Below are positions 8,266-18,000 of a stretch of DNA of 64,000 nucleotides, in pieces; positions within the stretch are counted from its first letter, which is position 1; every line of letters starts with the position of its first letter. The translations under genes and the position numbers were made by a program. The notes beneath the pieces are model-generated. The model was not told the origin of the DNA and searched no databases. It was given only the letters and a program-made list of their open reading frames with translations. Source of the DNA: Actinomycetota bacterium (lineage in GTDB: Bacteria; Actinomycetota; Acidimicrobiia; Acidimicrobiales; Microtrichaceae). Where the stretch lies: positions 186,001 through 250,000 of the forward strand of contig JADJBW010000001.1 in NCBI GenBank assembly GCA_016703525.1, read 5' to 3'.

Positions 8266-9294
8266 ATGAACTTCGGACTCTTCGGTGCGACGGGCCAGGT
8301 CGGTGGCGTCATGCGGGCGCTGCTGGCCGAGCGGAACCTACCGGTCGACGACCTGCGCTTTTTCGCCTCGGCACGCTCCGCCGGCACCACCCTCGAATGG
8401 GCCGGCCGCCGGATCGTGGTCGAGGATGCCGCAACCGCCGACTTCGCGGGGATCGACATCGCGCTGTTCTCCGCCGGCGGCGCGACCTCGAAGGCGCTCG
8501 CCCCGACGGTCGCTGCGGCCGGAGCCACGGTGATCGACAACTCGTCCGCATGGCGCATGGATCCCGACGTGCCGTTGGTGGTGCCCGAGGTCAATGCCGA
8601 TGCGCTGGGGTCGATCCCGAAGGGCATCGTCGCCAACCCGAACTGCACGACCATGGCGGCAATGCCGGTGCTCAAGCCGCTCGATCAGGCGGCCGGCCTG
8701 CGTCGCCTCGTGGTCTCGACCTATCAGGCGGTGTCCGGTGCCGGGCTGGCAGGGGTGAGCGAGCTCGCCGACCAGATCCGCGCCGGCGCGGGGGACGACG
8801 CGCTCACCGACCTGACCTTCGACGGCGGCGCCGTGACGCTGCCCTCGGGTCCCAAGTTCGCGTCGACCATCGCGTTCAACGTGTTGCCGCTCGCCGGCTC
8901 CATCGTCGACGACGGCAGCGAGGAAACCGACGAGGAGCAGAAGCTCCGCAACGAGAGCCGCAAGATCCTGGGCCTGCCCGACCTGGCGGTGAGCGGTACG
9001 TGCGTGCGGGTGCCCGTGTTCACGGGGCATTCGCTGTCGATCAACGCCGAGTTCGAGCGTCCGATCACCGCCGATGAGGCCCGCGAGTTGTTGGCTGCGG
9101 CACCCGGAGTCGTCCTCGCCGATGTCCCGACGCCGCTCGAAGCTGCGGGCACCGACCCATCGCGAGTCGGCCGAATCCGGCGCGACACCAGCGTCGAGAA
9201 CGGTCTGGCGTTGTTCGTCTCGAGCGACAACCTGCGCAAGGGCGCGGCGCTCAACGCGATCCAGATCGCCGAGGCGCTGATCGCCCGCGGCTGA
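8266..9294 (+). CDS. asd: Aspartate-semialdehyde dehydrogenase
   Basis: Asd reduces aspartyl phosphate to aspartate semialdehyde with NADPH, the step after LysC. The 342 residues show GATGQVGGVM at the N-terminus, the catalytic Cys127 in GIVANPNCTT, STYQAVSGAG, and a substrate-binding region ending in a GHSLSIN segment. The length is typical (about 340). It lies directly after lysC, so the pair forms an aspartate-pathway operon. Confidence 0.95.
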   Translation: MNFGLFGATGQVGGVMRALLAERNLPVDDLRFFASARSAGTTLEWAGRRIVVEDAATADFAGIDIALFSAGGATSKALAPTVAAAGATVIDNSSAWRMDPDVPLVVPEVNADALGSIPKGIVANPNCTTMAAMPVLKPLDQAAGLRRLVVSTYQAVSGAGLAGVSELADQIRAGAGDDALTDLTFDGGAVTLPSGPKFASTIAFNVLPLAGSIVDDGSEETDEEQKLRNESRKILGLPDLAVSGTCVRVPVFTGHSLSINAEFERPITADEARELLAAAPGVVLADVPTPLEAAGTDPSRVGRIRRDTSVENGLALFVSSDNLRKGAALNAIQIAEALIARG

Positions 9295-9445
9295 GCACCG
9301 TTGACGCGGGCTTCGATGCTCGTTCGTCGGTGTGCTAGACCGCGCCGTGATCGATCGTGCGGCGAAGCCTGGAGGTGACCAGTGACGGGGGACAGCACCG
9401 AAGCCGGGGACGATCACGCTCCGCCCGGCGGTTCGAGGGCTCGCG

Positions 9446-10426
9446 TTGTTCGGCCAGGTCGGCGGCGCGTCGACGGGTCAGAGTGCGGCGACGACGCGCC
9501 TGCGGGTGCGGAGCGTACTGACCCCGCGCGACCATCCGCTCCCGGTGCCGAACGGATGGTACGGGCTTGTCGGCTCTGCCCAGCTGGGCGACCGCACCGT
9601 GGTGTCGATCCGAGCGGTCGGGCGCGACCTGGTGGCCTTCCGCGCCGATGACGGCGCGGCGCGGGTGCTCGATGCGCATTGCCCCCACGCCGGTGCCCAC
9701 ATGGGCGGAGGGTGGATTGAGGGCGACCGGCTCGCCTGTCCCTATCACGGCTGGGAGTACGGGGGCGACGGGCGGTGTCGCCACATCCCCTACCACGATG
9801 GGCGCGTACCCGAGCGGGCCGCGGTGCGTTCGTACCCGGTGATCGAGCAGGACGGTTTTGTGTGGTTCTGGTACCACGCCGGTGACGCCGCTCCCGGGTG
9901 GGACGTCGACCCGGTACCCGAGGTGAGCGATCCGGACTGGACCGATGCCGTGGTGTACGAGTCGGAACTGGTGGCCGCTCTGCAGGAGATGGGCGAGAAC
10001 AACGTCGACTACGCACACTTCAACTACGTGCACCGTGCGGGAAAGATCCCGCTCCTGTCGTCGACGTTCACGGTCGACGGTCCTCGATCGCGCGTCGTGG
10101 AGGTGCTCGGCGGGGGGACGACGTTCACGCGGGACGCGTGCGGCCCGGGGATCGCGGTGCTGCGCGTGCCCGACACCATGACGATGATCGCCGCGACCAC
10201 GCCGATCGACCGCGGGAACTGCCGGCTGCGCTGGCACTTCCACTTCCCGAACGCCATGCAGTCGATGGCCGACGATCTGGTCGAAACCGTGATCGGCGAC
10301 TACGGCCTCGCGGCGGACCGTCCTATCTGGGAGCACAAGGTGTGGCCCGAACGCCCGGTCTTGGTGAAGGCGGACGCGGCGATCGCCGAGTTCCGCCGCT
10401 GGTACGCGCAGTTCTACGAGGGCTGA
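9446..10426 (+). CDS. Rieske non-heme iron oxygenase, alpha-subunit type
   Basis: This protein joins a Rieske [2Fe-2S] domain to a mononuclear iron domain, as in ring-hydroxylating and KshA-like oxygenases that add O2 to aromatic or steroid-like substrates. Counting from TTG 9446, the Rieske ligands are C79/H81 (CPH) and C98/H101 (CPYH). The iron site is NNVDYAHFNYVH, with D188, H191 and H196. The start is uncertain: GTG 9382, with a strong GGAGGTG site in front, is in another frame, so a frame break near 9440 is possible, and GTG 9506 is a shorter choice. The enzyme needs a reductase partner, which is not in this window. Confidence 0.88.
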   Translation: MFGQVGGASTGQSAATTRLRVRSVLTPRDHPLPVPNGWYGLVGSAQLGDRTVVSIRAVGRDLVAFRADDGAARVLDAHCPHAGAHMGGGWIEGDRLACPYHGWEYGGDGRCRHIPYHDGRVPERAAVRSYPVIEQDGFVWFWYHAGDAAPGWDVDPVPEVSDPDWTDAVVYESELVAALQEMGENNVDYAHFNYVHRAGKIPLLSSTFTVDGPRSRVVEVLGGGTTFTRDACGPGIAVLRVPDTMTMIAATTPIDRGNCRLRWHFHFPNAMQSMADDLVETVIGDYGLAADRPIWEHKVWPERPVLVKADAAIAEFRRWYAQFYEG

Positions 10427-10438
10427 CCCTGGGCATGG

Positions 10439-10481
10439 GGCGTTCGGCGTTCGGCGTTCGGCCGGTAGGACGCCGAACGCC
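10439..10481. terminator. Bidirectional hairpin between convergent genes
   Basis: The arm at 10470-10481 can pair perfectly over 12 bases with either of two overlapping copies of GGCGTTCGGCGT (10439-10450 or 10446-10457), because GCGTTCG is repeated three times with a 7-base period. It sits between the oxygenase stop and the SDR stop and can end transcription from both sides. Confidence 0.65.
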
Positions 10482-10482
10482 T

Positions 10483-11397
10483 CTACATCTTGAGACGGTT
10501 GCGGGGCGGTAGCTCGGCACGGCCGATCGCGTCGGCGCGTTCGTGCAGCACATCGGCGCTCACGTCGAGATCACGGGCGATGACGAAGTCGCCGCGCTCC
10601 ACGCCCGCGAGCACGAACGCCGCGAGGTCGTCGAGGTCGGCGATAGGCGGCGGCGCCCCCGTCGCCTCGGTGACCCGCTCGACCAGCTGCGTGAACGACA
10701 TCGACCCCCGGCCCGGCGCGACGCGAGCGAGGTGGGTGGGCCGGTTGCGCGCCGCCGAGTAGAGACCGGTGTCGAGCAGCCCGCCGGACGGATAGAACAC
10801 CGACGCGCGCACCGCGCTGCCCGTCTCCACCAACTGGTGTTGCAGCGACTCGGTGAGGCCACTGAGCGCCGCCTTGGATGCCGCGTACACCGATGCGTGC
10901 GGCACGGGGGCGACCCCACCGTCCTTCGACGAGGTGACCACGACGTGGCCGCGATGACCGTCGGCCAACATGCGCGGTACGAACGTCGACACGCCGATGG
11001 CGGTGCCGAAGACGTTGACGCCGAAGCACCACCGCCAGTCGTTCGGCTCCTGGTCCCAGATCCACCCGCCGCCGCCCGACGTGACCCCGGCATTGAGGAA
11101 CAGCAGGTCGCAGCGACCGAACCGGTCCCACACGGCATCGGCGAGCGCCGAGACCGACTCCTCGTCGGTCACGTCGGTCCGATGGCCGACGACCGCGCCC
11201 GCGTGCCCGGGGTCGAGTTCCTCGACGGTCGTCGCGAGCGCCTCGGATTCGATGTCGGCGATGACCACCCGAGCGCCACCGCCGATGAGCGCGCGGGTGA
11301 GCGCCCGTCCGATACCGCTCGCGCCACCGGTCACCACCGCGACCGCGCCGTCGATCCGCAGCGGCTCGAGCATCGCCAGATCGGTCGACGACGTCAC
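10483..11397 (-). CDS. SDR-family oxidoreductase
   Basis: This 304-residue short-chain dehydrogenase probably interconverts an alcohol and a ketone with NAD(P). The cofactor loop TGGASGIG is at residues 23-30, followed by DVTD (around 75-78), LNAG (101-104), the catalytic Ser156 and the YAASK motif (Y171, K175). I chose the GTG at 11397 because it overlaps the stop of the amidohydrolase by 4 bases (GTGA), a sign of coupled translation. Together with the nearby oxygenase and amidohydrolase it suggests a degradative pathway, but the substrate cannot be read from sequence. Confidence 0.9.
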   Translation of the reverse strand: MTSSTDLAMLEPLRIDGAVAVVTGGASGIGRALTRALIGGGARVVIADIESEALATTVEELDPGHAGAVVGHRTDVTDEESVSALADAVWDRFGRCDLLFLNAGVTSGGGGWIWDQEPNDWRWCFGVNVFGTAIGVSTFVPRMLADGHRGHVVVTSSKDGGVAPVPHASVYAASKAALSGLTESLQHQLVETGSAVRASVFYPSGGLLDTGLYSAARNRPTHLARVAPGRGSMSFTQLVERVTEATGAPPPIADLDDLAAFVLAGVERGDFVIARDLDVSADVLHERADAIGRAELPPRNRLKM

Positions 11398-12692
11398 GAG
11401 GTCGACTCCGCCGGCCAGGTCATGCCGTAGTCGTCGAACCACCATCGCGCGGTGCGCACGGCGTCGTGGGGCGTGCGCAGGTCGGGGTCCTGGCCGAGGT
11501 CGCTCGGCCGCGGCCCGATGCGCTCTGCGACACCCTGCAGCGCCGTGCGATCGAGGCGGTAGCACTCGACGGCGTTCAACCCGAGCAGCAGCCGCGTGTC
11601 GCCGATCGAGACGTCGCGGAAGTCGGTGCGCAGGCGCTCGCCGGTGTTCGGCCACGAGCCCTCCGGGTGCGGGTAGTCGGTGCCCCACATCAGCGCGTCG
11701 ATGCCATTGGTGTGGCGGCGACGGATCTCCTCGCGACTCATGGTTGAGGCGCCGATGAACACGTTGGTGCCGATGTACTCCGACGGCAGTCGCTTGATCA
11801 GGCCCTTCGTGCGACTGTTGAGCTTCTTCACCTTGCGGTTCGCGCCAAACGTCGTGTCGGCCTTCCACAGCAGGTCACCCAGCCAGTACGACCCGCACTC
11901 GACCACGACGTAGCGGAGATCGGGGAACCGATCGAACTTCCCCGACAGCAGGAGCTGCCACAGGATGCGGTGCGTCCAGAACGGCACCTCGAGCACGAAC
12001 TGGGCCAGGTTCTCGTTGTACGACGCCCAGTCGCCCTCACCCGAATGGGTGTGCACCACCAGACCGGCGTCCGCACAGGCAGCCCAGATCGGGTCGTACA
12101 TCGGGTGGCCGTACGACGGCTTGTCGTGCCACATCGTGGGCACCATGACGCCGCGAATGCCAGGCCGTCCGGCGAGCCATGCGATCTCGGCCAGCGACTC
12201 CTTGACGCCGTGGATAATGGGCACCAGACCGACGCCGGCGCGACGCACGGGGTCGGTGGCGCAGAACTCGGCAAGCCAACGGTTGTGCGCTCGGGCGCCG
12301 GCGAACGCGAGCTCGGGGTCGGTGATCTGGCCCGCCGCGAGTCCGGCACCGAACGGCGGCGACTCCTGGCCCGTCACCGAGTCGCCGTCGGCGAAGATGA
12401 TCTCGCCCGCCACGCCGTCGGCGTCGAGGTACCGGTCGCGGATGGCCGGGTCGGACGCACCGCGCAGCCCCTCCGCGTTGTCGCGCTCCCATGCCTCCAC
12501 GTAGTCGCCGTTGACCTCCTCGATGAGCACGCGGTGTTGATGGCGGTTCCGGACCCACTCATCGAACTGCGCCCGGTATCGCTGGTCGAGGTACGGCCGG
12601 TACTCCTCGGGCTTCAACCCGGCGTGCGTGTCGGACGACACGATCACGTACGGCGCATCGGAGTGGTCGACATCCGCGGTGGACGTTCTCAT
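11394..12692 (-). CDS. Amidohydrolase family (ACMSD-like) metal-dependent hydrolase
   Basis: The 432 residues show an Amidohydro_2-type TIM barrel. SSDTHAG (residues 19-25, D21 and H23) gives the first metal ligands, HTHSGEGDW a middle ligand, and MWGTDYPHPEGSWPN the late catalytic Asp. Relatives are decarboxylases and hydrolases of ring-cleavage products and often travel with Rieske oxygenases. The ATG at 12692 has AAGGGGG in front and gives a sensible N-terminus. The gene is divergent from the acetoacetate-decarboxylase-like gene across 164 bases. Confidence 0.87.
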   Translation of the reverse strand: MRTSTADVDHSDAPYVIVSSDTHAGLKPEEYRPYLDQRYRAQFDEWVRNRHQHRVLIEEVNGDYVEAWERDNAEGLRGASDPAIRDRYLDADGVAGEIIFADGDSVTGQESPPFGAGLAAGQITDPELAFAGARAHNRWLAEFCATDPVRRAGVGLVPIIHGVKESLAEIAWLAGRPGIRGVMVPTMWHDKPSYGHPMYDPIWAACADAGLVVHTHSGEGDWASYNENLAQFVLEVPFWTHRILWQLLLSGKFDRFPDLRYVVVECGSYWLGDLLWKADTTFGANRKVKKLNSRTKGLIKRLPSEYIGTNVFIGASTMSREEIRRRHTNGIDALMWGTDYPHPEGSWPNTGERLRTDFRDVSIGDTRLLLGLNAVECYRLDRTALQGVAERIGPRPSDLGQDPDLRTPHDAVRTARWWFDDYGMTWPAESTS

Positions 12693-12856
12693 GGGGCCCC
12701 CTTGTCGGCGTTCGCGGCGCGTGAGCGATGCATCGGCGCCCGTCCGCGGCGTCACAGTACTGTCGCCCGCATCCGCTCCGTCGGGCGATCGGACCGAGCC
12801 TGCTCGGGCATGGCCCCGGCGTCCGCAGCGGGCGTGACGACCGTGAAGGGGGAGCC

Positions 12857-13630
12857 GTGGAGCCGAATCTGATCCGACCCGGCGAGGTCGCCGGATGGCC
12901 GAAGCTGGTGGTCACGTATCCGACCGATCCCGAGCGGATCGCCGCGCTCCTGCCGCCGGGCCTGGAGCGGTGCGGCAACGCCGAGGTGCAGATCTCCGTC
13001 TACTGCGTCCCGGTGCACGGCGAACCGGAGTACGGCGTGTCGATCAAGATCCCGGCGGCGTACCGATCGATCCCCGGCTGGTACACGCTCGGCATCGGCA
13101 TCGATCAGGAGTCGGCGATCTTCATCAGCCGAGACACGAACGGGCAACCGAAGTACCCGTGCTCGGTGCGGCTCTTCCGACTCGGCGACTCGGTGCACGC
13201 GTCGGCGACGCACCAGGGCGTGACGTTTCTGCGTGTCGAGGGACGATCGGCCGGGCCGCCGACGGCACCCGCGAACTCGGAGTTCGCCGACAACGAGTGG
13301 TGGATCAAGGTGTCGCGGGCCGTCGGCGGGGCGGAGGGCGAATACGACCTGGAGCCCCGGGTGGTGCGGGTCGCGATGGAAGGAACGACCGTGGCCGAGG
13401 AGCCGATCGAGGCCGACGTGGCCCTGGTGTCCTCGGCATGGGATCCGGTCGCCGACCTGCTGCCCCCGCTCGGCCCCCATCGCGTCCGGTTCGTCGCGAA
13501 CCGGATCGCCTCGCGAACCATCGCCGTCGCCGGCCCGCTCGACCCGGTGGCCTTCTGGCCCTGGACCGACACGATCGGCGGGTCGCGATGGCCGGGCACC
13601 CGCGGCGGGCCGATCAGGGCGGCGAGGTGA
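12857..13630 (+). CDS. Acetoacetate decarboxylase-like protein
   Basis: The 257-residue protein matches the ADC-like fold. Marks are YPTDPERIAALLPPGLE (typical ADC opening), the EVQISVYCVPV strand, and a YGVSIKIPAAY segment around residues 54-64. A classic ADC forms a Schiff base through a Lys in a conserved EP-K context; I cannot place that residue with certainty here, so this may be an acyl or lactone enzyme of the same fold. GTG 12857 is preceded by AAGGGGGA. It may join the neighbouring SDR and amidohydrolase in one pathway. The last 17 bases overlap the convergent MazG-like gene. Confidence 0.72.
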   Translation: MEPNLIRPGEVAGWPKLVVTYPTDPERIAALLPPGLERCGNAEVQISVYCVPVHGEPEYGVSIKIPAAYRSIPGWYTLGIGIDQESAIFISRDTNGQPKYPCSVRLFRLGDSVHASATHQGVTFLRVEGRSAGPPTAPANSEFADNEWWIKVSRAVGGAEGEYDLEPRVVRVAMEGTTVAEEPIEADVALVSSAWDPVADLLPPLGPHRVRFVANRIASRTIAVAGPLDPVAFWPWTDTIGGSRWPGTRGGPIRAAR

Positions 13631-13865
13631 CGTATCGCTGAGCGGCGTCGTCGAGCGACAGCCCGATCTGGTTGGCGAGCGATGCCAGCCACGCGAGTAC
13701 GTCACCCAGTTCGTGGAGCTGTTGGTCGACGGTGCCTTTCCGCACGGCCTGGGCCAACTCGCCGACCTCCTCGCACAGCCACGCGACGGTTGCCGGCACG
13801 CCGCGATCGCGGTCGGCAGCTCCGTAGAGGTCGTCCATGAGTTGTTGGAACGCGCTGATGTCCAC
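13614..13865 (-). CDS. MazG-like nucleotide pyrophosphohydrolase
   Basis: This small 83-residue protein shows the all-alpha NTP pyrophosphatase pattern: CEEVGELAQAV (E32, E33, E36) followed by HELGDVLAWLASLAN (E52, D55), which coordinates Mg2+. Such proteins cleave NTPs or damaged dNTPs to monophosphates (house-cleaning). Length fits the short MazG-like/iMazG group. Its end overlaps the preceding gene tail to tail. Confidence 0.85.
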   Translation of the reverse strand: MDISAFQQLMDDLYGAADRDRGVPATVAWLCEEVGELAQAVRKGTVDQQLHELGDVLAWLASLANQIGLSLDDAAQRYVTSPP

Positions 13866-13921
13866 GGCGGCACGCTAGGCGCCGACCGCGACGGCCCGGC
13901 GGGCCGCCACGATCCGAGGGG

Positions 13922-14488
13922 CTATCGCATGAACACCTGCACGGTGAACACGCGTCGCTCGCCGTTGCAGGTGCCGTATACCGCGCCGGCGCCCATCGAC
14001 GTGAACGACGCGTCGAGGATGTTGCGACGGTGCCCCGGCGAATTCATGTACGCGTCGTGAATGAGTGCGATGGTGCCGCCGTGGCCCACGTTCTCGCCGA
14101 GCTTCTGCCACTCGGGTGGTGCGCCGTCAGCGAGACGCGAGTGCTCGAGGCCGCAGATATCGCGCAGGTGCGCGGCCCACGCGTCGGCCTTGCCGTTCAG
14201 CGTGGTGTTGCGGGCGAGCGGTCGTAGGCCGGCCGCCCGGCGCGACTGGTTCACGAGCGCGAGCACTTCGGCCATGTCGGCTTCGGTGGACTCGCATGAG
14301 GTGGCGAAGATCGCCAGCAGTGCGAGCACCGCGACGACGACCAGACTGCGCCGGCGGGCGATGGAACGTCCGGGGCGGTCGTCGCGGGCGGCCGATTCGA
14401 TGGTGCGATGGTGGTCGACGGGCACGTGCTGTGTGTCGGCGCGCGGCGCGCTCGGCCTTGAGCCATTCCTCACGGGTGGTGTTCCCAC
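13922..14488 (-). CDS. CAP-domain (SCP/PR1-like) lipoprotein
   Basis: The 188-residue protein has a basic start, a hydrophobic run and a lipobox (LLAIFATSC), so it is probably a membrane-anchored lipoprotein outside the cell. The CAP domain follows: VLALVNQSRRAAGLRPL, DAWAAHL, LEHSRLADG, LGENVGHGG and YMNSPGHRRNIL. These include the His and Glu of the CAP cavity. CAP proteins in bacteria bind small molecules or envelope components; the actual role is unknown. The GTG at 14488 is used here, but GTG 14425 would also leave a full signal. Confidence 0.8.
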   Translation of the reverse strand: MGTPPVRNGSRPSAPRADTQHVPVDHHRTIESAARDDRPGRSIARRRSLVVVAVLALLAIFATSCESTEADMAEVLALVNQSRRAAGLRPLARNTTLNGKADAWAAHLRDICGLEHSRLADGAPPEWQKLGENVGHGGTIALIHDAYMNSPGHRRNILDASFTSMGAGAVYGTCNGERRVFTVQVFMR

Positions 14489-14529
14489 GCGGTCGGCCGG
14501 CGGGCGGACCGAGTTCCTATGCTCGTGCC

Positions 14530-14982
14530 ATGGCGGTCACGAGTGCCGGGGTGCTGCTCCATCGTCTCGGCGCCTCCGGCCGCGAGGTGTTGCTGGTGCA
14601 TCCGGGTGGACCGTTCTGGACTCGTCGTGACGAGGGTGCGTGGTCGATCCCCAAGGGTGAGGTGGCCGACCACGAGGCCCCGCTCGACGCCGCTCGCCGC
14701 GAGTTCGTCGAGGAACTCGGGTTGCCACTGCCGGCCGGCGACCTGGTGCCGCTCGGCGAGGTTCGCCTTCGTGGCGGCAAGCGGGTGATCGCATGGTCGT
14801 TGCAGGGCGACCTTGACGTGGCGAGGGTGGTGAGCAACACCTTCGACCTGGAGTGGCCGCCGCGTTCGGGTCGCGTTCGGTCGTTCCCCGAGGTGGACCG
14901 GGCCGAGTGGTTCGCGCTCGACGTGGCGGTCACGAAGATCAACGCCGCCATGGGCCCGCTCCTGGGACGCCTGCAGCCCTGA
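14530..14982 (+). CDS. Nudix hydrolase
   Basis: This 150-residue protein carries the Nudix box GEVADHEAPLDAARREFVEELGL, matching Gx5Ex7REUxEExGU. It also has WSIPKGE before it and a WFALDVA segment near the end. Nudix enzymes cleave X-linked nucleoside diphosphates; the WSIPKGE form occurs in NTP and diadenosine polyphosphate hydrolases. ATG 14530 gives MAVTSAGVLLHR, a usual start. It is divergent from the CAP gene (41 bases apart). Confidence 0.88.
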   Translation: MAVTSAGVLLHRLGASGREVLLVHPGGPFWTRRDEGAWSIPKGEVADHEAPLDAARREFVEELGLPLPAGDLVPLGEVRLRGGKRVIAWSLQGDLDVARVVSNTFDLEWPPRSGRVRSFPEVDRAEWFALDVAVTKINAAMGPLLGRLQP

Positions 14983-15067
14983 AGCTCTCGTCGAGGTAGA
15001 GACATTCGGCGGCCTGCGGCACGGAAGATTGCTCAACCCGAGCTCCGATCCAGTCGACACCGTGCCA

Positions 15068-18000
15068 ATGGGAACCTCGTCCAGCTCCTCACCGTCCCGA
15101 GCCCGGCTCGCCCGTTGCCTGCTCGGGGTCGCGCTCCTCGCCACATCGTTGGCGAAACCGTCGGTAGCGACGGCGGATGTGAACCCGGCGACGCGCCTGG
15201 CGTCGCTCGCGTGCGACGTGGAATCGAGTCTGTCCGGTCGGTTCGCGGGAGCGCCCCTCGCCGCCGTCGGATCGAGCGTCACACTGGTTCACCGCACGAC
15301 GCTCGACGCGGGAACCGTCTACCAGGACATCTTGCAGCGCCCCGACGGGAGCACCTATGTCGCATCCGCGTTGACGGTGAGGTTGCCGCTGGCGTCCGGA
15401 GTCGAGTGGGCACCGGCTCCGACGGAGTTCACGATCGGTGGCACCGTGGTGCCGCTCACGGCGGGGACGGGGCCCGTCGCGTCCGGGTTCACCTATCAGA
15501 TCGATGCGTCCGATCCCGCGGAACGGTCCGTGACCGTGTTCTTCCCCGGCGATGTGGCCACGCAGCTGTCGAACCCCAGCGGGGCGGGCGTGCCGAGCTA
15601 CCAGGTCGGGTCGGACGGTACCGAGATCCGGTTCGCGTTCGACGGAACCGTCACGTCACCGAGCGCTGCCGGAGCGGTGGTCGACGCCGCCCAGTGTGAG
15701 GCGGGAGTGTCCACCGGCCCCTCCAATCGGGCGAGCCAGTCGGGTGTGGCGACGCTGGCGATCGGCCAACCCGCGATCGCCGTGCGGAAGTCGGCGTCGC
15801 TGCCCGTCGTGTCCCCCGGCGACATCGCCGAGTGGACGATCGAAGTCGAGGCGCTCGAGGATGCGCCGTCCGGTGGTCCGGTGCTTCCGGCCCGCGACGT
15901 CACCGCCGTGGACACCCTCCCTGCGGGTTTGACGCCGGTCGACGACGACGGCGATCCCCTGGCCGACGGTGCGACCGCCGGGGGCGGCACGTGGAACGCC
16001 GCTGCACGAACGCTGACCTTCGCCGCCGACCCGGTCGCCCTCGGCGAGACGGTGACGTTCACGTATCGGACGATGCTCGATGTCGGTGCACCCTCGTCGG
16101 TCACGTTGCAGAACGTCGTCGACGTTGAGGCGTCGCCCCTCCCCGGTGTCGTGCCGGGCGAAACGATCAGCTCGGCCTCGGCGCAGGCATCGATCGACAC
16201 CGCGCCCGAGGGACCATCGATCACCAAGACCGTCGATGTCGACGCGACCTACCTCGGCGGCCCGGTTCGCTACCAGGTCGAGATCACGCTCCCGGCCGAT
16301 AGCGGGCCCTTCTTCGACCTGACGGTCATGGACGATCTCCCCGACGGCCTGCGTTTCGGCGACACGGTCTCCGCCGACTGCACGGGATGTGGCACCGCAC
16401 CATCGGTGCGCAGCCTCGACCCGTCGGACTCGGCGACGGGCACGCGCACCGGCTGGTCGCTCGGCGACCTCCAGCGGCAGGCGGCCCCGCGTCGGATCGT
16501 CATCACCTACGACGCCTCGCTCGCGCAGACCTACGCCGACGGCAGCCCGATCCCCCTCGACACCGTCTTCGAGAACACGGCGACGCTGGGGGTCAACACG
16601 ACCGACCGGCTCGGCGACGCCACGCCGTCCACCGATGCACCGCCGACCTTCGACTTGTTCGACTCGGCGTCCACCCCTGTTCGATACGGCCGCCCGGTCC
16701 TTTCGCTCGACAAGCGGCTGCACTCGTCGGAGAACGCGGCGAGCATCATCCCGGACAACGACGGCGTGCGCTACGAACTCGTCGTCACGAACACGGGCTC
16801 GGCGCCCGCAACGAACGTCGCGGTACGCGACACACCGGGCGAGGTATTCGCCTCGTTCAACCCGTTGTCCGGACCGATCGATCACCCGAGGACGGCGTCG
16901 GAACCCTGGTTGGGATGGACCCTGCCCGGACCGATCCAGCCCGGCGAGTCGGTGATCATTGCGTACAGGGCAACGCTGCGGTCTTCGCTTCCCGCGCTCC
17001 CGGTAGCGGAGAACAGCGCCTACATCGAGACCTACTCCGACCTCGGTGAGGAGACGGACTATCCGGCGACGAGTCCCGACACACTCAGCGTCCCGATCGC
17101 GGTGCCGAACCCGCAGCTCACCAAGACGCTGCTCACCCCGATTCCCGAGGGCGCGGTGCCCACGACCGGCGCCTCGCTGGCCTATCGGCTCTCCTTCGCG
17201 AATCCGGGTCTGGTCCCCGTGAACACGTTCACATGTGACTCGCTGCCGCAGGGTTGGGAGGCCACGACGCCGCTCCCGACGCTGCCCAACCTGTCGGTGT
17301 CGTACTACGGCCCGACGAGCTCGTGTTCCATCATGATCAGCGGACTCATGCCGGCCGGCTACGCGGCCACACTCGACTACACCCTGGTGGCGAACACCGT
17401 CGCCACCCCGCTCGTCACGCCGGGGCCACAAACCAACGTCGTCACGATGAACGCCAACGCCGGTCCGGTCACGAGCGTGGGCGGTGAGTCACTCCGGCGG
17501 CAGGCGACCGTGACGGTCGACGCGATCAAGCCGACCGTGACGCTCTCGAAGACGCCCGACGAGGAGGACGGCGAGTTCATCCTCGTGGGTGGGTCCACGT
17601 CGTTCGAACTCAACGTGACGAACACGTCGACCGTCTCCGCGACGAACCTGACCGTCGACGACCTTCTCCCGAGCAGCCTTCGCTACACCGCCGGCTCGTT
17701 CACGTCGCAGACGGTCGGCTCGGGCACCTCGGTGGTCACCGATGTGTCGCCGTCGACGACGAATCCCCGATTCCGCATCGACCGGATCGCACCGGGGGAT
17801 CGTGTGCGCATCGTCGTTCCCGTGAACCACACCGGTGCAGCGCCTCCGGCGAACCGTCTGCTGGTGAACTCGGCGACCGTCACGGCGCCGACCATGACGA
17901 CCTCGTCCGACACGGGGACGATCTCGGTGCAGGCGAACCTCGACGCGCCAACCGTGACCAAGACCGCCGACATTTCGGCGGCGCGGCCGGGCGAGACCTT

